Below are positions 8,972 to 18,906 of a stretch of DNA of 64,000 nt, piece after piece; position 1 is the first letter of the stretch; each line of letters begins with the position of its first letter. The notes under the pieces are model-generated. The model had not been told where the DNA came from. It was given only the letters and a program-made list of their open reading frames with translations, and searched no databases. The stretch covers positions 62,001 to 126,000 of the forward strand of contig NZ_JAIQXV010000003.1 in NCBI RefSeq assembly GCF_020166415.1, read 5' to 3'. The stretch comes from Deinococcus multiflagellatus. Its GTDB lineage: Bacteria > Deinococcota > Deinococci > Deinococcales > Deinococcaceae. The position numbers and the translations under genes are program-made.

Positions 8972-9353
8972 GACTCATGCATGTAAGGGGGCTCAAGGGC
9001 GCGACGCACTTTGCCCAGCCCAATAGTGGGGAATGAAAGCCGAACAGGTTGACTATGTTGCGCTTTCCCTCTTGAACAACTACATGCATCAGAAGTGGTT
9101 GAAGTGGCGACAGAAGAGAGAGGGGCGGAGCGGTATTTCTGCCCCTCTCCGGCGATGAGTGGGATTATCATCGGAAGGCTTAGGCTGTCTCTGGTAGTTT
9201 TATGTCTGAATTTGAGGGGCAAATTCAAGGAAGTGCGATAACATTTGGTATGTCTGCCGTTAAGCAGACACGCAGCTATAGACCACCTGCTTTGAGTTCA
9301 GCCTTAACCCCGATCTGATATATTGGTCGATATAAAAATTAAAAGGAGTAATT
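8972..9353. other. AT-rich noncoding left part of the island
   Basis: No gene supported. It contains a 9-bp stem hairpin near 9116-9148 (GAGAGGGGC/GCCCCTCTC), a 7-bp hairpin at 9251-9270 (TGTCTGC/GCAGACA), and a spaced inverted repeat ATGCATGTA (8977-8985) / TACATGCAT (9081-9089). These may be recombination or transcription-control sites. The sequence ending at 9340 (TATAAAAATT region) is the likely promoter area for the cargo gene. Confidence 0.5.
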
Positions 9354-9392
9354 ATGTTCGATATACCTGTGAGGTTAACCAGCCTTCTCTAG
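9354..9392 (+). other. 12-codon leader frame with strong ribosome binding site, ending in TAG in frame with the cargo gene
   Basis: AAAAGGAGTAATT precedes ATG 9354, the best ribosome binding site in the island. The frame reads MFDIPVRLTSLL and then TAG at 9390. It is the same frame as the HD-ATPase gene, and the codons after the TAG (reading RDTELYGAIL) look like the natural continuation of that protein. So the amber may be a nonsense mutation, a readthrough site, or the end of a short upstream peptide coupled to reinitiation. Confidence 0.6.
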
Positions 9393-9404
9393 AGAGATAC
9401 GGAG

Positions 9405-12362
9405 TTGTATGGGGCTATTTTGTCAAATTTACCTAATTTCTTCAAGATAGTGGACAATAGTCAAATCCCATTTTTTGGCGAATATACAAATCATGGCGTG
9501 CGGCACATAAATGAAGTTTTACAGACGGCCACTTCACTGATTACCGACGAGGCTTGGAATAAGCTAACTCCGGAGGATGCTGCGACTCTGATAGTCGCAA
9601 TTCTTTTGCATGACTTAGGAATGCATATCACCGAAGAAGGCTTTATTGGTCTTTTGTCGAGTGATCAAATTATGACTGATTACGATAAGTCAACATGGCA
9701 GCAACTATGGATTGACTTTCTGGAAGAGGCAAAGAGATTTGATGAGAAAAAGGTGTATAGTTTATTTGGTGAAGAATATTCTGTAAAACCTCCTGTTGAA
9801 AATCATAAAAACTGGAGTTTATTTGATAAAATGCTCATCGGGGAGTTTTTGAGGCGCCACCATCCTAGACTGGCTCATGAAATTTCACATTTCGGTTTTC
9901 CTGCTCCAAAGGGACATGAAAGTCCATTAAGATTCGTCGGTATTCCGCAATATATAGCAGAATTTGGTGGAAAGATTGCGCGCAGTCATGGGCAAGAACT
10001 TCGTGATGCGCTGGAATACATTAATTATGAAGATAGAAGAGATTATAAGGGCATACATGCTCCTTATCTAATGGCAATAGTGAGGATTGCCGATTACATG
10101 CAAGTCCAACGTGAGAGAGCGTCAGGACAGATCTTGCAAATAAAAAATCTTTCAAGTCCCCTCTCCAGAGCGGAGTGGAGGGTCCATGATTCAATAGATG
10201 ATATTAAAACTATTAATGAAGACCCGGAAGCTATAAAGATAAACGCTAAACCTAAAGATGTGACAACATTTCTTAAGCTTAAATCTCTCTTTAAGGGTAT
10301 TCAATATGAATTGGACACTTCCTGGGCAGCACTAGGGGAGATATATGGCAGGTATGAGGAGTTATTGCCCCTTGGGCTATCTGGGCTCTCTATAAGGCGT
10401 ATAAGATCCAATCTGGATAACTTGGCGCAATTTGAGGAGACTGTTTCGTATGTCCCAATGGAAATCAAATTAAAAACAGCCAATGCGGAGCTGCTTAATC
10501 TACTTATTTCTCCTTTGTATGGAAAAGTACCTAGTATAGGATTAAGAGAAATGCTGCAAAACGCAGTAGATGCTAGGCGTGAATTGGTTGATCATGTGAA
10601 GAGGGCGCAGATAGATATTACTCTTGTTGAACCAAACGGGGGCAATTTTGATATCGAGATAAAAACTTACGTTGATGAAGAAAGTAATCGTTGGCTTCTT
10701 ATAAAAGATAGAGGCATCGGTATGACGAAAGAAATCATTGATCAATACTTTCTAAATGTAGGTGCATCTTTTAGAAATAGTGATTCTTGGCATAAGATGC
10801 ACGACTCACCCGACGGAAGTAACTCGGTTTACAGAAGTGGAAGATTTGGTGTCGGTGTCCTTGCGGCATTTTTGCTTGGTCCGGAAATTCGCGTCAAAAC
10901 TCGCCATATCTCACAGAGAAGAGATCAAGCGTTAGAATTCTCATTAACGAACGGTGATGCTTATATCGAGTTAAAGAAAATAAACGCGGATATTGGTACG
11001 GAGATAGCTATCAAGATAACTGATGATTTGGTTTGGAGGCAACTCCTCGAAGTGCCATTGCGCAATAGCGAATTGTCGTCTAGTGGAAATGATAGCTGGA
11101 TTTGGTATTTTAATAATAATCCAAGCGTTGCGTGGTTCTCTGAAGAAGGTGTGCCCTATACTATAGGTCAGACTGCTCCTGACAAGACTGTGCCTAGTGA
11201 ACGAGATTCAAATCCACCTCTGTGGCGCACTATCAATACAAAAGATTATCCGAAGATTCACTGGACGCATCATCATCGTGATGGTTTGATAGTTAACGGG
11301 TTTGCAGTATTTAGTACTAACGGATATTCTATTTCCTTCCCCGATTATGAATTGCCGAACCACCCTAGCCCTTCTTCGCAGCATTTTTTTGCATTTAAAA
11401 AACCAAGGTTAGCCATCTATGACCCGCTCGGGCGTATGCCGCTAAACCTTCAAAGATCTGCTTTGACGGGTTCCCGATTGCCGTTCGAGCAGGATTTAGT
11501 TCAATCAATCGCATTAAATATGATTGCACATGCAATAGTTAACGTTCCTTCTTATGAAGAAATGGTGGCATTTCTCGAATCTGGCACCTCCAAATTAATA
11601 TATCCTGGAGTAAGATACGGCAGGCGTTATCAAAGAATAGACTTTTCCTTCCATCCGTTCTGGATTAGCAAGTCTGGCTTTGGATTTATGGATCCGGCTG
11701 TTATTGCTTTGTCTCCGTTGAGATTGTTTATCGTTGTGTCTCGTAGCGCTATTCGTAATATTCTGAATGTTGTCGGCGATGATGCGATGATAACACCAAT
11801 ATCAAGAAACTATGCCTTTGCGCGCAATATGTCATTTGTAAAGTACATGCTATATGGTGACTTGGCAGATGCCTTTAGTGGCCCTTATGCCCCTGTGAAT
11901 TCTATTCGAGGCATACTTATTCTGGTCCCCGGCTATGTTTTCCATCAGCTAAATAAAAAGGGAGGAATGAGAAGAGAGATAAAAGATCAGATAACCACCC
12001 GTAGATTTAATAATGGCTACATAGCTATAATTAGAGGTAGTGTTACTATTGAAGATGAAAAGCTGATTGAGATAGTATCGCACCTAAACGCTGAAGAAGA
12101 AGAGATATTCGCCATGAGTATTCTTAACCCGATAGTGCAGAGTGATCTACGCCTCTCCAATTTTTTCAATGCTTATAGAAGTACTATGAAAGCACTAGTC
12201 ATCCCTCATCATAAGAAAGATAGAATGTTGCTGGTATCTAGCACTGATTTGGAAGCCGCAGTGAATCTTTTTGAAAGTGAAAGTGGTTTGGTAGATTTAA
12301 ATGGCAATACTGAAGAACTTGACGAAGAAAATGAAGATAGTATAGAGTCTAGCGAATCCTGA
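9405..12362 (+). CDS. HD-domain / Hsp90-like (GHKL) ATPase fusion protein, candidate defence protein
   Basis: 985 residues from a TTG at 9405. Residues 20-235 carry an HD-type metal site: His 34 in NHGVRHI, HD at 69-70 (LLHDLGMHI), a HH pair at 152-153, and Asp 230 in RIADYMQ. Residues about 380-560 are a Bergerat-fold ATPase: N-box LREMLQNAVDARRE, DRGIGM near 435, and GRFGVGVLAAF near 480, as in Hsp90/HtpG. The rest, about 400 residues, is unrecognised; the C-terminus is very acidic. The TTG lacks a spaced ribosome binding site, whereas a good one precedes ATG 9354 in the same frame, interrupted by TAG 9390. Sole cargo of a tRNA island, which suggests, but does not prove, phage defence. Confidence 0.85.
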   Translation: MYGAILSNLPNFFKIVDNSQIPFFGEYTNHGVRHINEVLQTATSLITDEAWNKLTPEDAATLIVAILLHDLGMHITEEGFIGLLSSDQIMTDYDKSTWQQLWIDFLEEAKRFDEKKVYSLFGEEYSVKPPVENHKNWSLFDKMLIGEFLRRHHPRLAHEISHFGFPAPKGHESPLRFVGIPQYIAEFGGKIARSHGQELRDALEYINYEDRRDYKGIHAPYLMAIVRIADYMQVQRERASGQILQIKNLSSPLSRAEWRVHDSIDDIKTINEDPEAIKINAKPKDVTTFLKLKSLFKGIQYELDTSWAALGEIYGRYEELLPLGLSGLSIRRIRSNLDNLAQFEETVSYVPMEIKLKTANAELLNLLISPLYGKVPSIGLREMLQNAVDARRELVDHVKRAQIDITLVEPNGGNFDIEIKTYVDEESNRWLLIKDRGIGMTKEIIDQYFLNVGASFRNSDSWHKMHDSPDGSNSVYRSGRFGVGVLAAFLLGPEIRVKTRHISQRRDQALEFSLTNGDAYIELKKINADIGTEIAIKITDDLVWRQLLEVPLRNSELSSSGNDSWIWYFNNNPSVAWFSEEGVPYTIGQTAPDKTVPSERDSNPPLWRTINTKDYPKIHWTHHHRDGLIVNGFAVFSTNGYSISFPDYELPNHPSPSSQHFFAFKKPRLAIYDPLGRMPLNLQRSALTGSRLPFEQDLVQSIALNMIAHAIVNVPSYEEMVAFLESGTSKLIYPGVRYGRRYQRIDFSFHPFWISKSGFGFMDPAVIALSPLRLFIVVSRSAIRNILNVVGDDAMITPISRNYAFARNMSFVKYMLYGDLADAFSGPYAPVNSIRGILILVPGYVFHQLNKKGGMRREIKDQITTRRFNNGYIAIIRGSVTIEDEKLIEIVSHLNAEEEEIFAMSILNPIVQSDLRLSNFFNAYRSTMKALVIPHHKKDRMLLVSSTDLEAAVNLFESESGLVDLNGNTEELDEENEDSIESSES

Positions 12363-12515
12363 TAAATGCGAATGAGTGCATAGCCTTGTAACTGCCGCTG
12401 TTTTCCTTAAAAACTTCTGATGTCGTGTGGTCTCAAATTTGTTGAAGATTCTACCGCTATGTGTTACATAGTTCAGGACGGTGTTTTTCAAATGTGGTGA
12501 GTTATCCCTGACCGT

Positions 12516-12564
12516 TGATAAGCATGAGGTCCCCAGTTCAAGTCTGGGCATTCGCACCAAAGAG
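12516..12564 (+). repeat. att direct repeat, right copy (tRNA-Ile 3' fragment)
   Basis: Copy of bases 8888-8936 with one mismatch in the anticodon stem. It has no 5' half and cannot make a tRNA. Confidence 0.9.
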
Positions 12565-12567
12565 AAG

Positions 12568-12591
12568 CCCCCGCCACGCGCGGGGGTTTTT
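12568..12591 (+). terminator. Original tRNA-Ile terminator, now separated from the gene
   Basis: Stem CCCCCGC/GCGGGGG with loop CACGC and TTTTT, directly behind the tRNA fragment. Confidence 0.82.
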
Positions 12592-12733
12592 GCGGTGTAG
12601 GACCAGCGAATACAGCGCCCCTCACGGGTAGGTCGCACTCAAAGCTACATGGAGCGAAAAGTCAAGCAGAAGTGCCTCTGGGGCGCGCGCAGGGCTCTGC
12701 TAGGGTGGCGCCGTACCACCACAGGAGGTTGCC

Positions 12734-12877
12734 ATGAAGAAAGCCGTGCGTCTGTTTTTTGCTGTCGCCGTTCTTGGTGCGTCTGTTGCCGCAAGTGCCG
12801 CGTCTGTTGGGGGCGTGCAGCCGGCCACCGGGTGCGCGTGGATGAAGCCCCTGTGCCCCAAGGATCACGAGCAGTAA
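12734..12877 (+). CDS. Small secreted peptide of unknown function
   Basis: A 47-residue frame too short for routine gene calling. It starts MKKAVRLFFAVAVLG and has a textbook signal peptide (Lys-Lys-Arg n-region, hydrophobic core, Ala-rich cleavage region near residue 22-23). The mature part is about 25 residues with two cysteines (C35, C42) that could form a disulphide. AGGAGG lies 7 nt before the ATG and a strong terminator follows the stop by 19 nt, so it is a complete transcription unit. It lies just outside the island. No family recognised. Confidence 0.75.
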   Translation: MKKAVRLFFAVAVLGASVAASAASVGGVQPATGCAWMKPLCPKDHEQ

Positions 12878-12896
12878 GAAGGGCCCAGCGCTCCGC

Positions 12897-12918
12897 CCCC
12901 GCTTCGGCGGGGTTTTTT
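12897..12918 (+). terminator. Terminator of the small secreted peptide gene
   Basis: Stem CCCCGC/GCGGGG, loop TTCG, then six T residues. Confidence 0.85.
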
Positions 12919-13017
12919 CTTGAGCCCAGAAAGGTGTTGGGGCGTAGAATCTGGCACTGGCCTGGGCCTTGAGCCCACCCGTGGCCGAACCTGAAAGGCC
13001 CGGAAAAATGCCCAGTG

Positions 13018-13869
13018 TTACGCGGGCTGCCCCTGCCCCAGCACCGCGCGGATCACGTCGCTGATGGTCAGCACGCCCAACAGTTCACCCTCCTGGGTAA
13101 TGATCGGCAGGCCGCGCACATGCAGGTCCAGCATGCGGCGCACGGCGTCGTGCAGGGGCACGCCTTCCATCAGGTAGCCAGTGGGCGGGCGCATCAGGTC
13201 ACGTACGGTCACGCCGCCCAGCACGAATTGAGCGGCCAGCACGGTGGGCCCGTGCGAGGCCCCGGCGCGGTCAATGGCCGCCGCGATGTCCTTTTCGTGC
13301 AGCACGCCCACCAGTTGCTCGCCGTCCACCACCGGCAGCACCCGCAGGCGCGTCACCTTCAGCTTGGCGGCGGCCTCGGCGGCGGGGGAATCGGGGGCGG
13401 TGGTGACCACAGTGCGGGTCATGTGCTGATCCGCCAGCCCCCAGTGCAGGCGGGGCGCCCGCACCTCGGCGCGCAGAATGTCGGTCAGGGTCAGCATGCC
13501 CAGCGGCTCGCCGTCCTCGTTCACCACCGGCAGGCCGCCCACCCGGCGGTCCAGCATGGTCTGCAGGGCGGCGCGCAGGGGGGTTTCAGGGGTCACGGTG
13601 TGCACGGGCGCGCGCATGATCTCGCGCAGGCGCACGCGGCCCACCCGCGCGGCAAAGGCCCAGGGGCTCAGGCCCTCGGTGAGCGTGGGCAGGGCGCGCC
13701 GCACCTCGCCGTCGGTCACGATGCCCACCACGCGGCCGTCATGAACCACCGGCAGCCGCTTGATGTCCAGTTCTTCCATCGCCACCACCGCGGCCGTGAG
13801 GGGGTCGTGGGGCGAGATGCTCACGGCGCGGGGGTGCATGGCGTCCTGAACCCGGGTGGGCATGGTCAT
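13018..13869 (-). CDS. Protein with four CBS domains
   Basis: A 283-residue protein built almost wholly of CBS repeats. Four repeats are visible, each with a D/S-P-x-x-x-A start and a LPVV or LPII strand followed by G-x-x-x-G-V/M-(L/V)-(T)-x-x-D (for example IKRLPVVHDGRVVGIVTDGE, then GGLPVVNEDGEPLGML). CBS pairs (Bateman modules) bind adenine nucleotides or similar ligands and act as sensors; with no catalytic domain attached the target is unknown. Start ATG 13869 has GGAGG seven bases upstream. The gene lies downstream of its own short intergenic region and may form one unit with nothing else. Confidence 0.85.
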   Translation of the reverse strand: MTMPTRVQDAMHPRAVSISPHDPLTAAVVAMEELDIKRLPVVHDGRVVGIVTDGEVRRALPTLTEGLSPWAFAARVGRVRLREIMRAPVHTVTPETPLRAALQTMLDRRVGGLPVVNEDGEPLGMLTLTDILRAEVRAPRLHWGLADQHMTRTVVTTAPDSPAAEAAAKLKVTRLRVLPVVDGEQLVGVLHEKDIAAAIDRAGASHGPTVLAAQFVLGGVTVRDLMRPPTGYLMEGVPLHDAVRRMLDLHVRGLPIITQEGELLGVLTISDVIRAVLGQGQPA

Positions 13870-13924
13870 GGTGAAACCTCCTGCCCCCAGGGTGGCCCGC
13901 GCAGATTGCAGAGGCATTACAGCA

Positions 13925-13959
13925 GGAGTGGGGCGGGTTGAAGTTCCCCGCCCCACTCC
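13925..13959 (-). terminator. Long GC-rich hairpin after lipA reading direction from CBS gap
   Basis: Perfect 13-bp stem (GGAGTGGGGCGGG / CCCGCCCCACTCC) with 9-nt loop, 14 nt beyond the end of lipA's coding region on its upstream-to-downstream path toward the CBS gene. No T-run; a bidirectional barrier or partial terminator. Confidence 0.6.
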
Positions 13960-13972
13960 CCAAGCTGCGCCC

Positions 13973-14968
<996 letters not shown>

Positions 14969-14977
14969 GGTGGGGTC

Positions 14978-15706
<729 letters not shown>

Positions 15707-15888
15707 GGTACGCCGCGCAAGGCCCTTTTCACCGTGTCACAGGCGGCGGTCTGCCCACCATTGACCAGGGAGGCTGGTGAATGCCGCGCCCTGCGCTGGT
15801 CGCGCCCGTCCGGGCAGCGGGGACGGCGGGGCGGGCCCTGCGCCAGATGGCCGAGGGCGGCCTGGGGCCGGGGCCCCTACCCTGGGCC

Positions 15889-16446
15889 ATGCCGGACCTT
15901 GTGCCTCCCGCCCTTCGGTATCAAGCCAGCTTTCTCGACGCCGTACGCGAAGCCCAGGAGCAGGGCAGCGGCCTGGGGGACACCCTCAACTGGAACCTGT
16001 CCGAACTGGAAGCCAACTTCCCAGCCTTTCTGGCCGCACTGCGCGCGTATGAACCCGGCAACATCTTGCCGGAGGGCTACGTGCACTCCGAGGCGCTGTG
16101 GCTGGTGCAGGGCGACACCTACCTGGGCCGCGTGAGCCTCCGCCACACGCTCAATGGGCGCCTGCGTGAATTCGGCGGCCACATCGGCTACGAGATCCGG
16201 CCCAGTGCCCGCCGCCAGGGCCACGCCACCCTGGCCCTGCGGCTGGCCCTGGTGCGGGCCCGCGAACTGGGCATAGCGCGCGCCCTGGTCAGCTGCGACG
16301 TGGACAACCTGGGCTCGCGCGCCGTGATTGAAGCCAATGGGGGCGAGTTAGAAGGCGAATTCACGGTGCCGGACCACGACAAACCCATCCGCCGATACTG
16401 GGTGCCCACCCCGGCGGCGGGCCCCTGGGCGTCTGACGCAGGTTGA
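15889..16446 (+). CDS. GNAT-family N-acetyltransferase
   Basis: A 185-residue GNAT protein. The acetyl-CoA binding loop appears as IRPSARRQGHATLAL (R/Q-x-x-G-x-A/G type) and is followed by the ACDVDNLGSRAVIEANGG motif common in this branch. Substrate unknown. Start: ATG 15889 has TACCCT five bases before it; an alternative ATG at 15781 has a good GGAGG site but would add 36 low-complexity residues, so the shorter form is preferred with some doubt. Divergent from lipB. Confidence 0.8.
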   Translation: MPDLVPPALRYQASFLDAVREAQEQGSGLGDTLNWNLSELEANFPAFLAALRAYEPGNILPEGYVHSEALWLVQGDTYLGRVSLRHTLNGRLREFGGHIGYEIRPSARRQGHATLALRLALVRARELGIARALVSCDVDNLGSRAVIEANGGELEGEFTVPDHDKPIRRYWVPTPAAGPWASDAG

Positions 16447-16552
16447 ACCGTTGGCAGAGCAGTGCACCCCGAACAGGAGAAAGACGCCCCGCCCGGTATG
16501 AAGCCAGCCCCCGGGCCTCTTCCGGGAGCTGGCGGATCAGAGAGAAACGGCC

Positions 16553-17332
16553 CTAACCCTGGCGCACTTCCTCGGCTTTTTCGCCCATCAGCTGGGCCAG
16601 TTCGTCCAGCGCCTGGGCCTGCTCGGCAGGCGGGGCGCCGCTGTCCCCCAGCCCAGCGGCCACCGCCTCGCCAATCCGAGTCAGGGCCGCCACCTGGGCC
16701 GGGGGGGCGTCGTCCAGCTGGGTCAGGCGGGTGACCACCTGCTCGCCAGCCTCGCCCAGCGCCTCGGCTTCCTCGTGGGCACTCAGCTGACCCAGGCCCG
16801 CCACCTTGTCGTGGAATTCGGCACTCACGCGCGACAGTTCGCTGACCTGCTCCAGGGTCTGCGCCTGCACCTGCGCGGCCTGCACCAGGGTATCCAGGGC
16901 GGCCACCTGCTGTTGCACCCGGGCATGAATGTCTTTCAGGCGGCGCACGTTTACCTCGTCCAGCGGGGTGTCGGCCACGTCGCCCAGCGCCTCACACACC
17001 AGGGCGTCCAGGGCCTGGGCCGCCGTCAGCTGGGCCTCGCCACTTTCCAGCAGTTGCCGCAGGGCGCGGGCCTGCGTGGCCTGTTCCCCGGCCGCGTCGC
17101 TCAGGGGCAGGGCGCGCAGCTGCTCGGTGGTCAGGTGCATCACCTGCCGCAGGGCGTCGGTGGCGGCCAGGCCCTCGCGACCGGCGCGCACAATGGCGTC
17201 CAGGGCGCTGCTCTGGGCCCAGCCGGCGGCGCCCACATGCTGCCGGGCACGCATTTCGGCCACCCGGCGGCGCTGCGCCAGTGAAGCTGCCCGGACCTCG
17301 CCCACCCGCTGTGCCGTTTCGCCGCCGTTCAT
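16553..17332 (-). CDS. Alpha-helical protein of unknown function
   Basis: About 259 residues, almost entirely predicted helix, rich in Ala, Gln, Glu and Leu with no membrane segment and no signal peptide. The pattern of Val-Ala-Leu heptads suggests coiled coils or a helical bundle like the signalling part of chemoreceptors, but no methylation-site or hairpin-tip motif is visible. The start (MNGGETAQ, ATG 17332) is chosen because further upstream the sequence is the rplS promoter region. I do not recognise it. Confidence 0.6.
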   Translation of the reverse strand: MNGGETAQRVGEVRAASLAQRRRVAEMRARQHVGAAGWAQSSALDAIVRAGREGLAATDALRQVMHLTTEQLRALPLSDAAGEQATQARALRQLLESGEAQLTAAQALDALVCEALGDVADTPLDEVNVRRLKDIHARVQQQVAALDTLVQAAQVQAQTLEQVSELSRVSAEFHDKVAGLGQLSAHEEAEALGEAGEQVVTRLTQLDDAPPAQVAALTRIGEAVAAGLGDSGAPPAEQAQALDELAQLMGEKAEEVRQG

Positions 17333-17397
17333 CAAGGCTTCAGGGTGGCGTACCCGTCCGGCGCACATGGTGAGCTGGGTTGCGCTGGGCTTGCCCC

Positions 17398-17427
17398 TTG
17401 CCGCCACTGGGGCGGGGCGCGTATACT
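17398..17427 (+). promoter_or_regulatory. Sigma-70-type promoter of rplS
   Basis: TTGCCG, 18-bp spacer, TATACT. The transcript has a leader of about 100 nt containing short inverted repeats (GGCTGCCCAGCC, GGGACGGTCC) that could serve autoregulation. Confidence 0.7.
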
Positions 17428-17537
17428 CTTCCGGTTTGGCCGCGCGGCACTTGCCGGGGCCAGTGCAGGAGTAAGAACGTCTCTGGCTGCCCAGCCGCAG
17501 CAGTGTGGGACGGTCCGCTGCCCAAAGGAGAGTCATC

Positions 17538-18008
17538 ATGCAGAGCAGCATCAAAGTGAACCGTGGCGCCATTCTGCGCGCCGTCGAGCAGCCCCACATC
17601 AAGGCCGATCACCCCGAGTTCCGCCCCGGCGACACCGTGCGCGTGGAAACCAAAGTGGTGGAAGGCAACCGCACCCGCAACCAGGCCTTTGAAGGCGTGG
17701 TCATTGCCATCAACGGCACGGGCAGCCGCCGCAGTTTCACCGTGCGCAAGATCAGCTTTGGTGAAGGCGTGGAGCGCGTGTTCCCCTTCTCCAGCCCCCT
17801 GGTCGCCAAGGTGACCGTGCTGGAGCGCGGCAAGGTGCGCCGCGCCAAGCTGTACTACCTGCGCGACCTGCGCGGCAAGGCTGCCCGCATCAAGAGCGAC
17901 CGCAGCCGCGTGATGAAAGACGCCGCCCGCGCCCAGCAGAGCAAGAGCATGGCGGCGGCCCCGGTGACCCCTGTCAGCGACGAAGCGCCCGCCACCGACG
18001 CCGAATAA
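17538..18008 (+). CDS. rplS: 50S ribosomal protein L19
   Basis: A 156-residue L19. The family core ([57 protein letters not shown]) is intact. L19 sits at the interface of the two ribosomal subunits. The C-terminal 40 residues are an Ala/Ser/Pro-rich extension, longer than in E. coli but seen in Deinococcus. AAAGGAG lies 8 nt before the ATG. It forms its own transcription unit with a promoter and hairpin. Confidence 0.97.
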   Translation: MQSSIKVNRGAILRAVEQPHIKADHPEFRPGDTVRVETKVVEGNRTRNQAFEGVVIAINGTGSRRSFTVRKISFGEGVERVFPFSSPLVAKVTVLERGKVRRAKLYYLRDLRGKAARIKSDRSRVMKDAARAQQSKSMAAAPVTPVSDEAPATDAE

Positions 18009-18024
18009 GCGACGGTTCCTCTGC

Positions 18025-18049
18025 GCCGCCCCCGCCCTGTGCGGGGGCG
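18025..18049 (+). terminator. Hairpin after rplS
   Basis: Stem CCGCCCCCGC / GCGGGGGCGG with 5-nt loop, 16 nt after the stop; only TT follows. Confidence 0.7.
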
Positions 18050-18107
18050 GTTCAGTGTGCTGGGGCAAGGGTGGTGGAGCAGCGGCCAGCCGGTTTACCG
18101 TAGAGGT

Positions 18108-18896
18108 GTGTCGCCGCTGCCATTTGCCCTGCTGGCCCTGGATCTGGACGGCACGCTGCTGGACGCGGCGGGCGAGGCGCCCCCGGACCTGCCCCCCGAA
18201 CTGCGGGCGTGGCAGGCCGGGGGCGCTCACCTCGCCCTGCTGACCGCGCGCGCCTGGGTGCCCACCTTTCTGGCCGACTGGCCGGTGGGGACCGTCTCGC
18301 GCTGCTACGGGGCCCAGCTGCTCCAGGGTGGGCAGGTGATCCATGAGCGGGCCCTGGCACCCGGAACCGTGGCGGCGGCCCTGGCCCCGCTGCGCCCGGC
18401 GGATCTGGCGGTTGGGGGCAAGACCGTGGTGGTCACCCGCGATCCAGCGGCGGCCCTGCGCCACACGGACCCGAACTTCGCGCGCCGGGCGGCGGCGGCC
18501 CCCGGGGTCCTGAAACTGGTGCACGGCGGCCCCGACCGGGCGCGGCTGGACGAGGTGCAGGCCGCGTGGGCCGCCCTACCAGGGGCAGGCGTGATCCACG
18601 AGCGGGCCGACCGCGTGGTGCTGGTGGCCCGGGGCGCCGACAAGGGGGCGGCCCTGGCCGAGCTGCGCCGCCAGCTGGGCGTGCCCCGCGCGCGGGTGCT
18701 GGCGGCGGGCGACGGTCCGGCCGACGCCCCCATGCAGGCCCAGGCCGGCGTATTCGTGCGGGTGGGCGCAGAGGTGGCGCTGGCCCACGCCGACCACACC
18801 GTGGCCGGTCCCGCCGCGCTGGGCCGGATGCTGCGGCAGTTCCGGCAGGGCGTTGCCCCGCCCCACCTGTCCGCCGCGCTGACCCAAATGCGCTAG
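18108..18896 (+). CDS. HAD-superfamily phosphatase (Cof-like)
   Basis: A 262-residue HAD hydrolase. Motif I is LDLDGTLLD near residue 10, motif II/III residues include LLTAR and the Lys of GADKGAAL, and motif IV is AGDGPADAPM, where family members usually have GDGxND; the change of Asn to Ala may affect metal binding or only specificity. Likely dephosphorylates a small phosphorylated metabolite. Start is GTG, five bases after TACCGT. It is followed 10 bases later by a second HAD gene. Confidence 0.85.
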   Translation: MSPLPFALLALDLDGTLLDAAGEAPPDLPPELRAWQAGGAHLALLTARAWVPTFLADWPVGTVSRCYGAQLLQGGQVIHERALAPGTVAAALAPLRPADLAVGGKTVVVTRDPAAALRHTDPNFARRAAAAPGVLKLVHGGPDRARLDEVQAAWAALPGAGVIHERADRVVLVARGADKGAALAELRRQLGVPRARVLAAGDGPADAPMQAQAGVFVRVGAEVALAHADHTVAGPAALGRMLRQFRQGVAPPHLSAALTQMR

Positions 18897-18899
18897 GCT
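18894..18899 (+). promoter_or_regulatory. -10 element inside the stop codon of the first HAD gene
   Basis: TAGGCT, exactly 7 nt before GTG 18907; its TAG is the stop codon of the upstream gene. Confidence 0.55.
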
Positions 18900-18906
18900 G
18901 CCGCCC

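Noticed and set aside
9405..12362. Plain HtpG (Hsp90) or plain HD hydrolase annotation
   Set aside because: HtpG lacks the N-terminal HD part and has a different middle domain; the fusion and the unknown C-terminal region do not match either family alone.
12297..12638. Minus-strand frame of 113 codons over the right att copy
   Set aside because: Contains RMPRLELGTSCL, another antisense-tRNA artefact.
12649..12972. 107-codon frame over the small secreted peptide
   Set aside because: Wrong frame; the 47-codon frame has the ribosome binding site and signal peptide.
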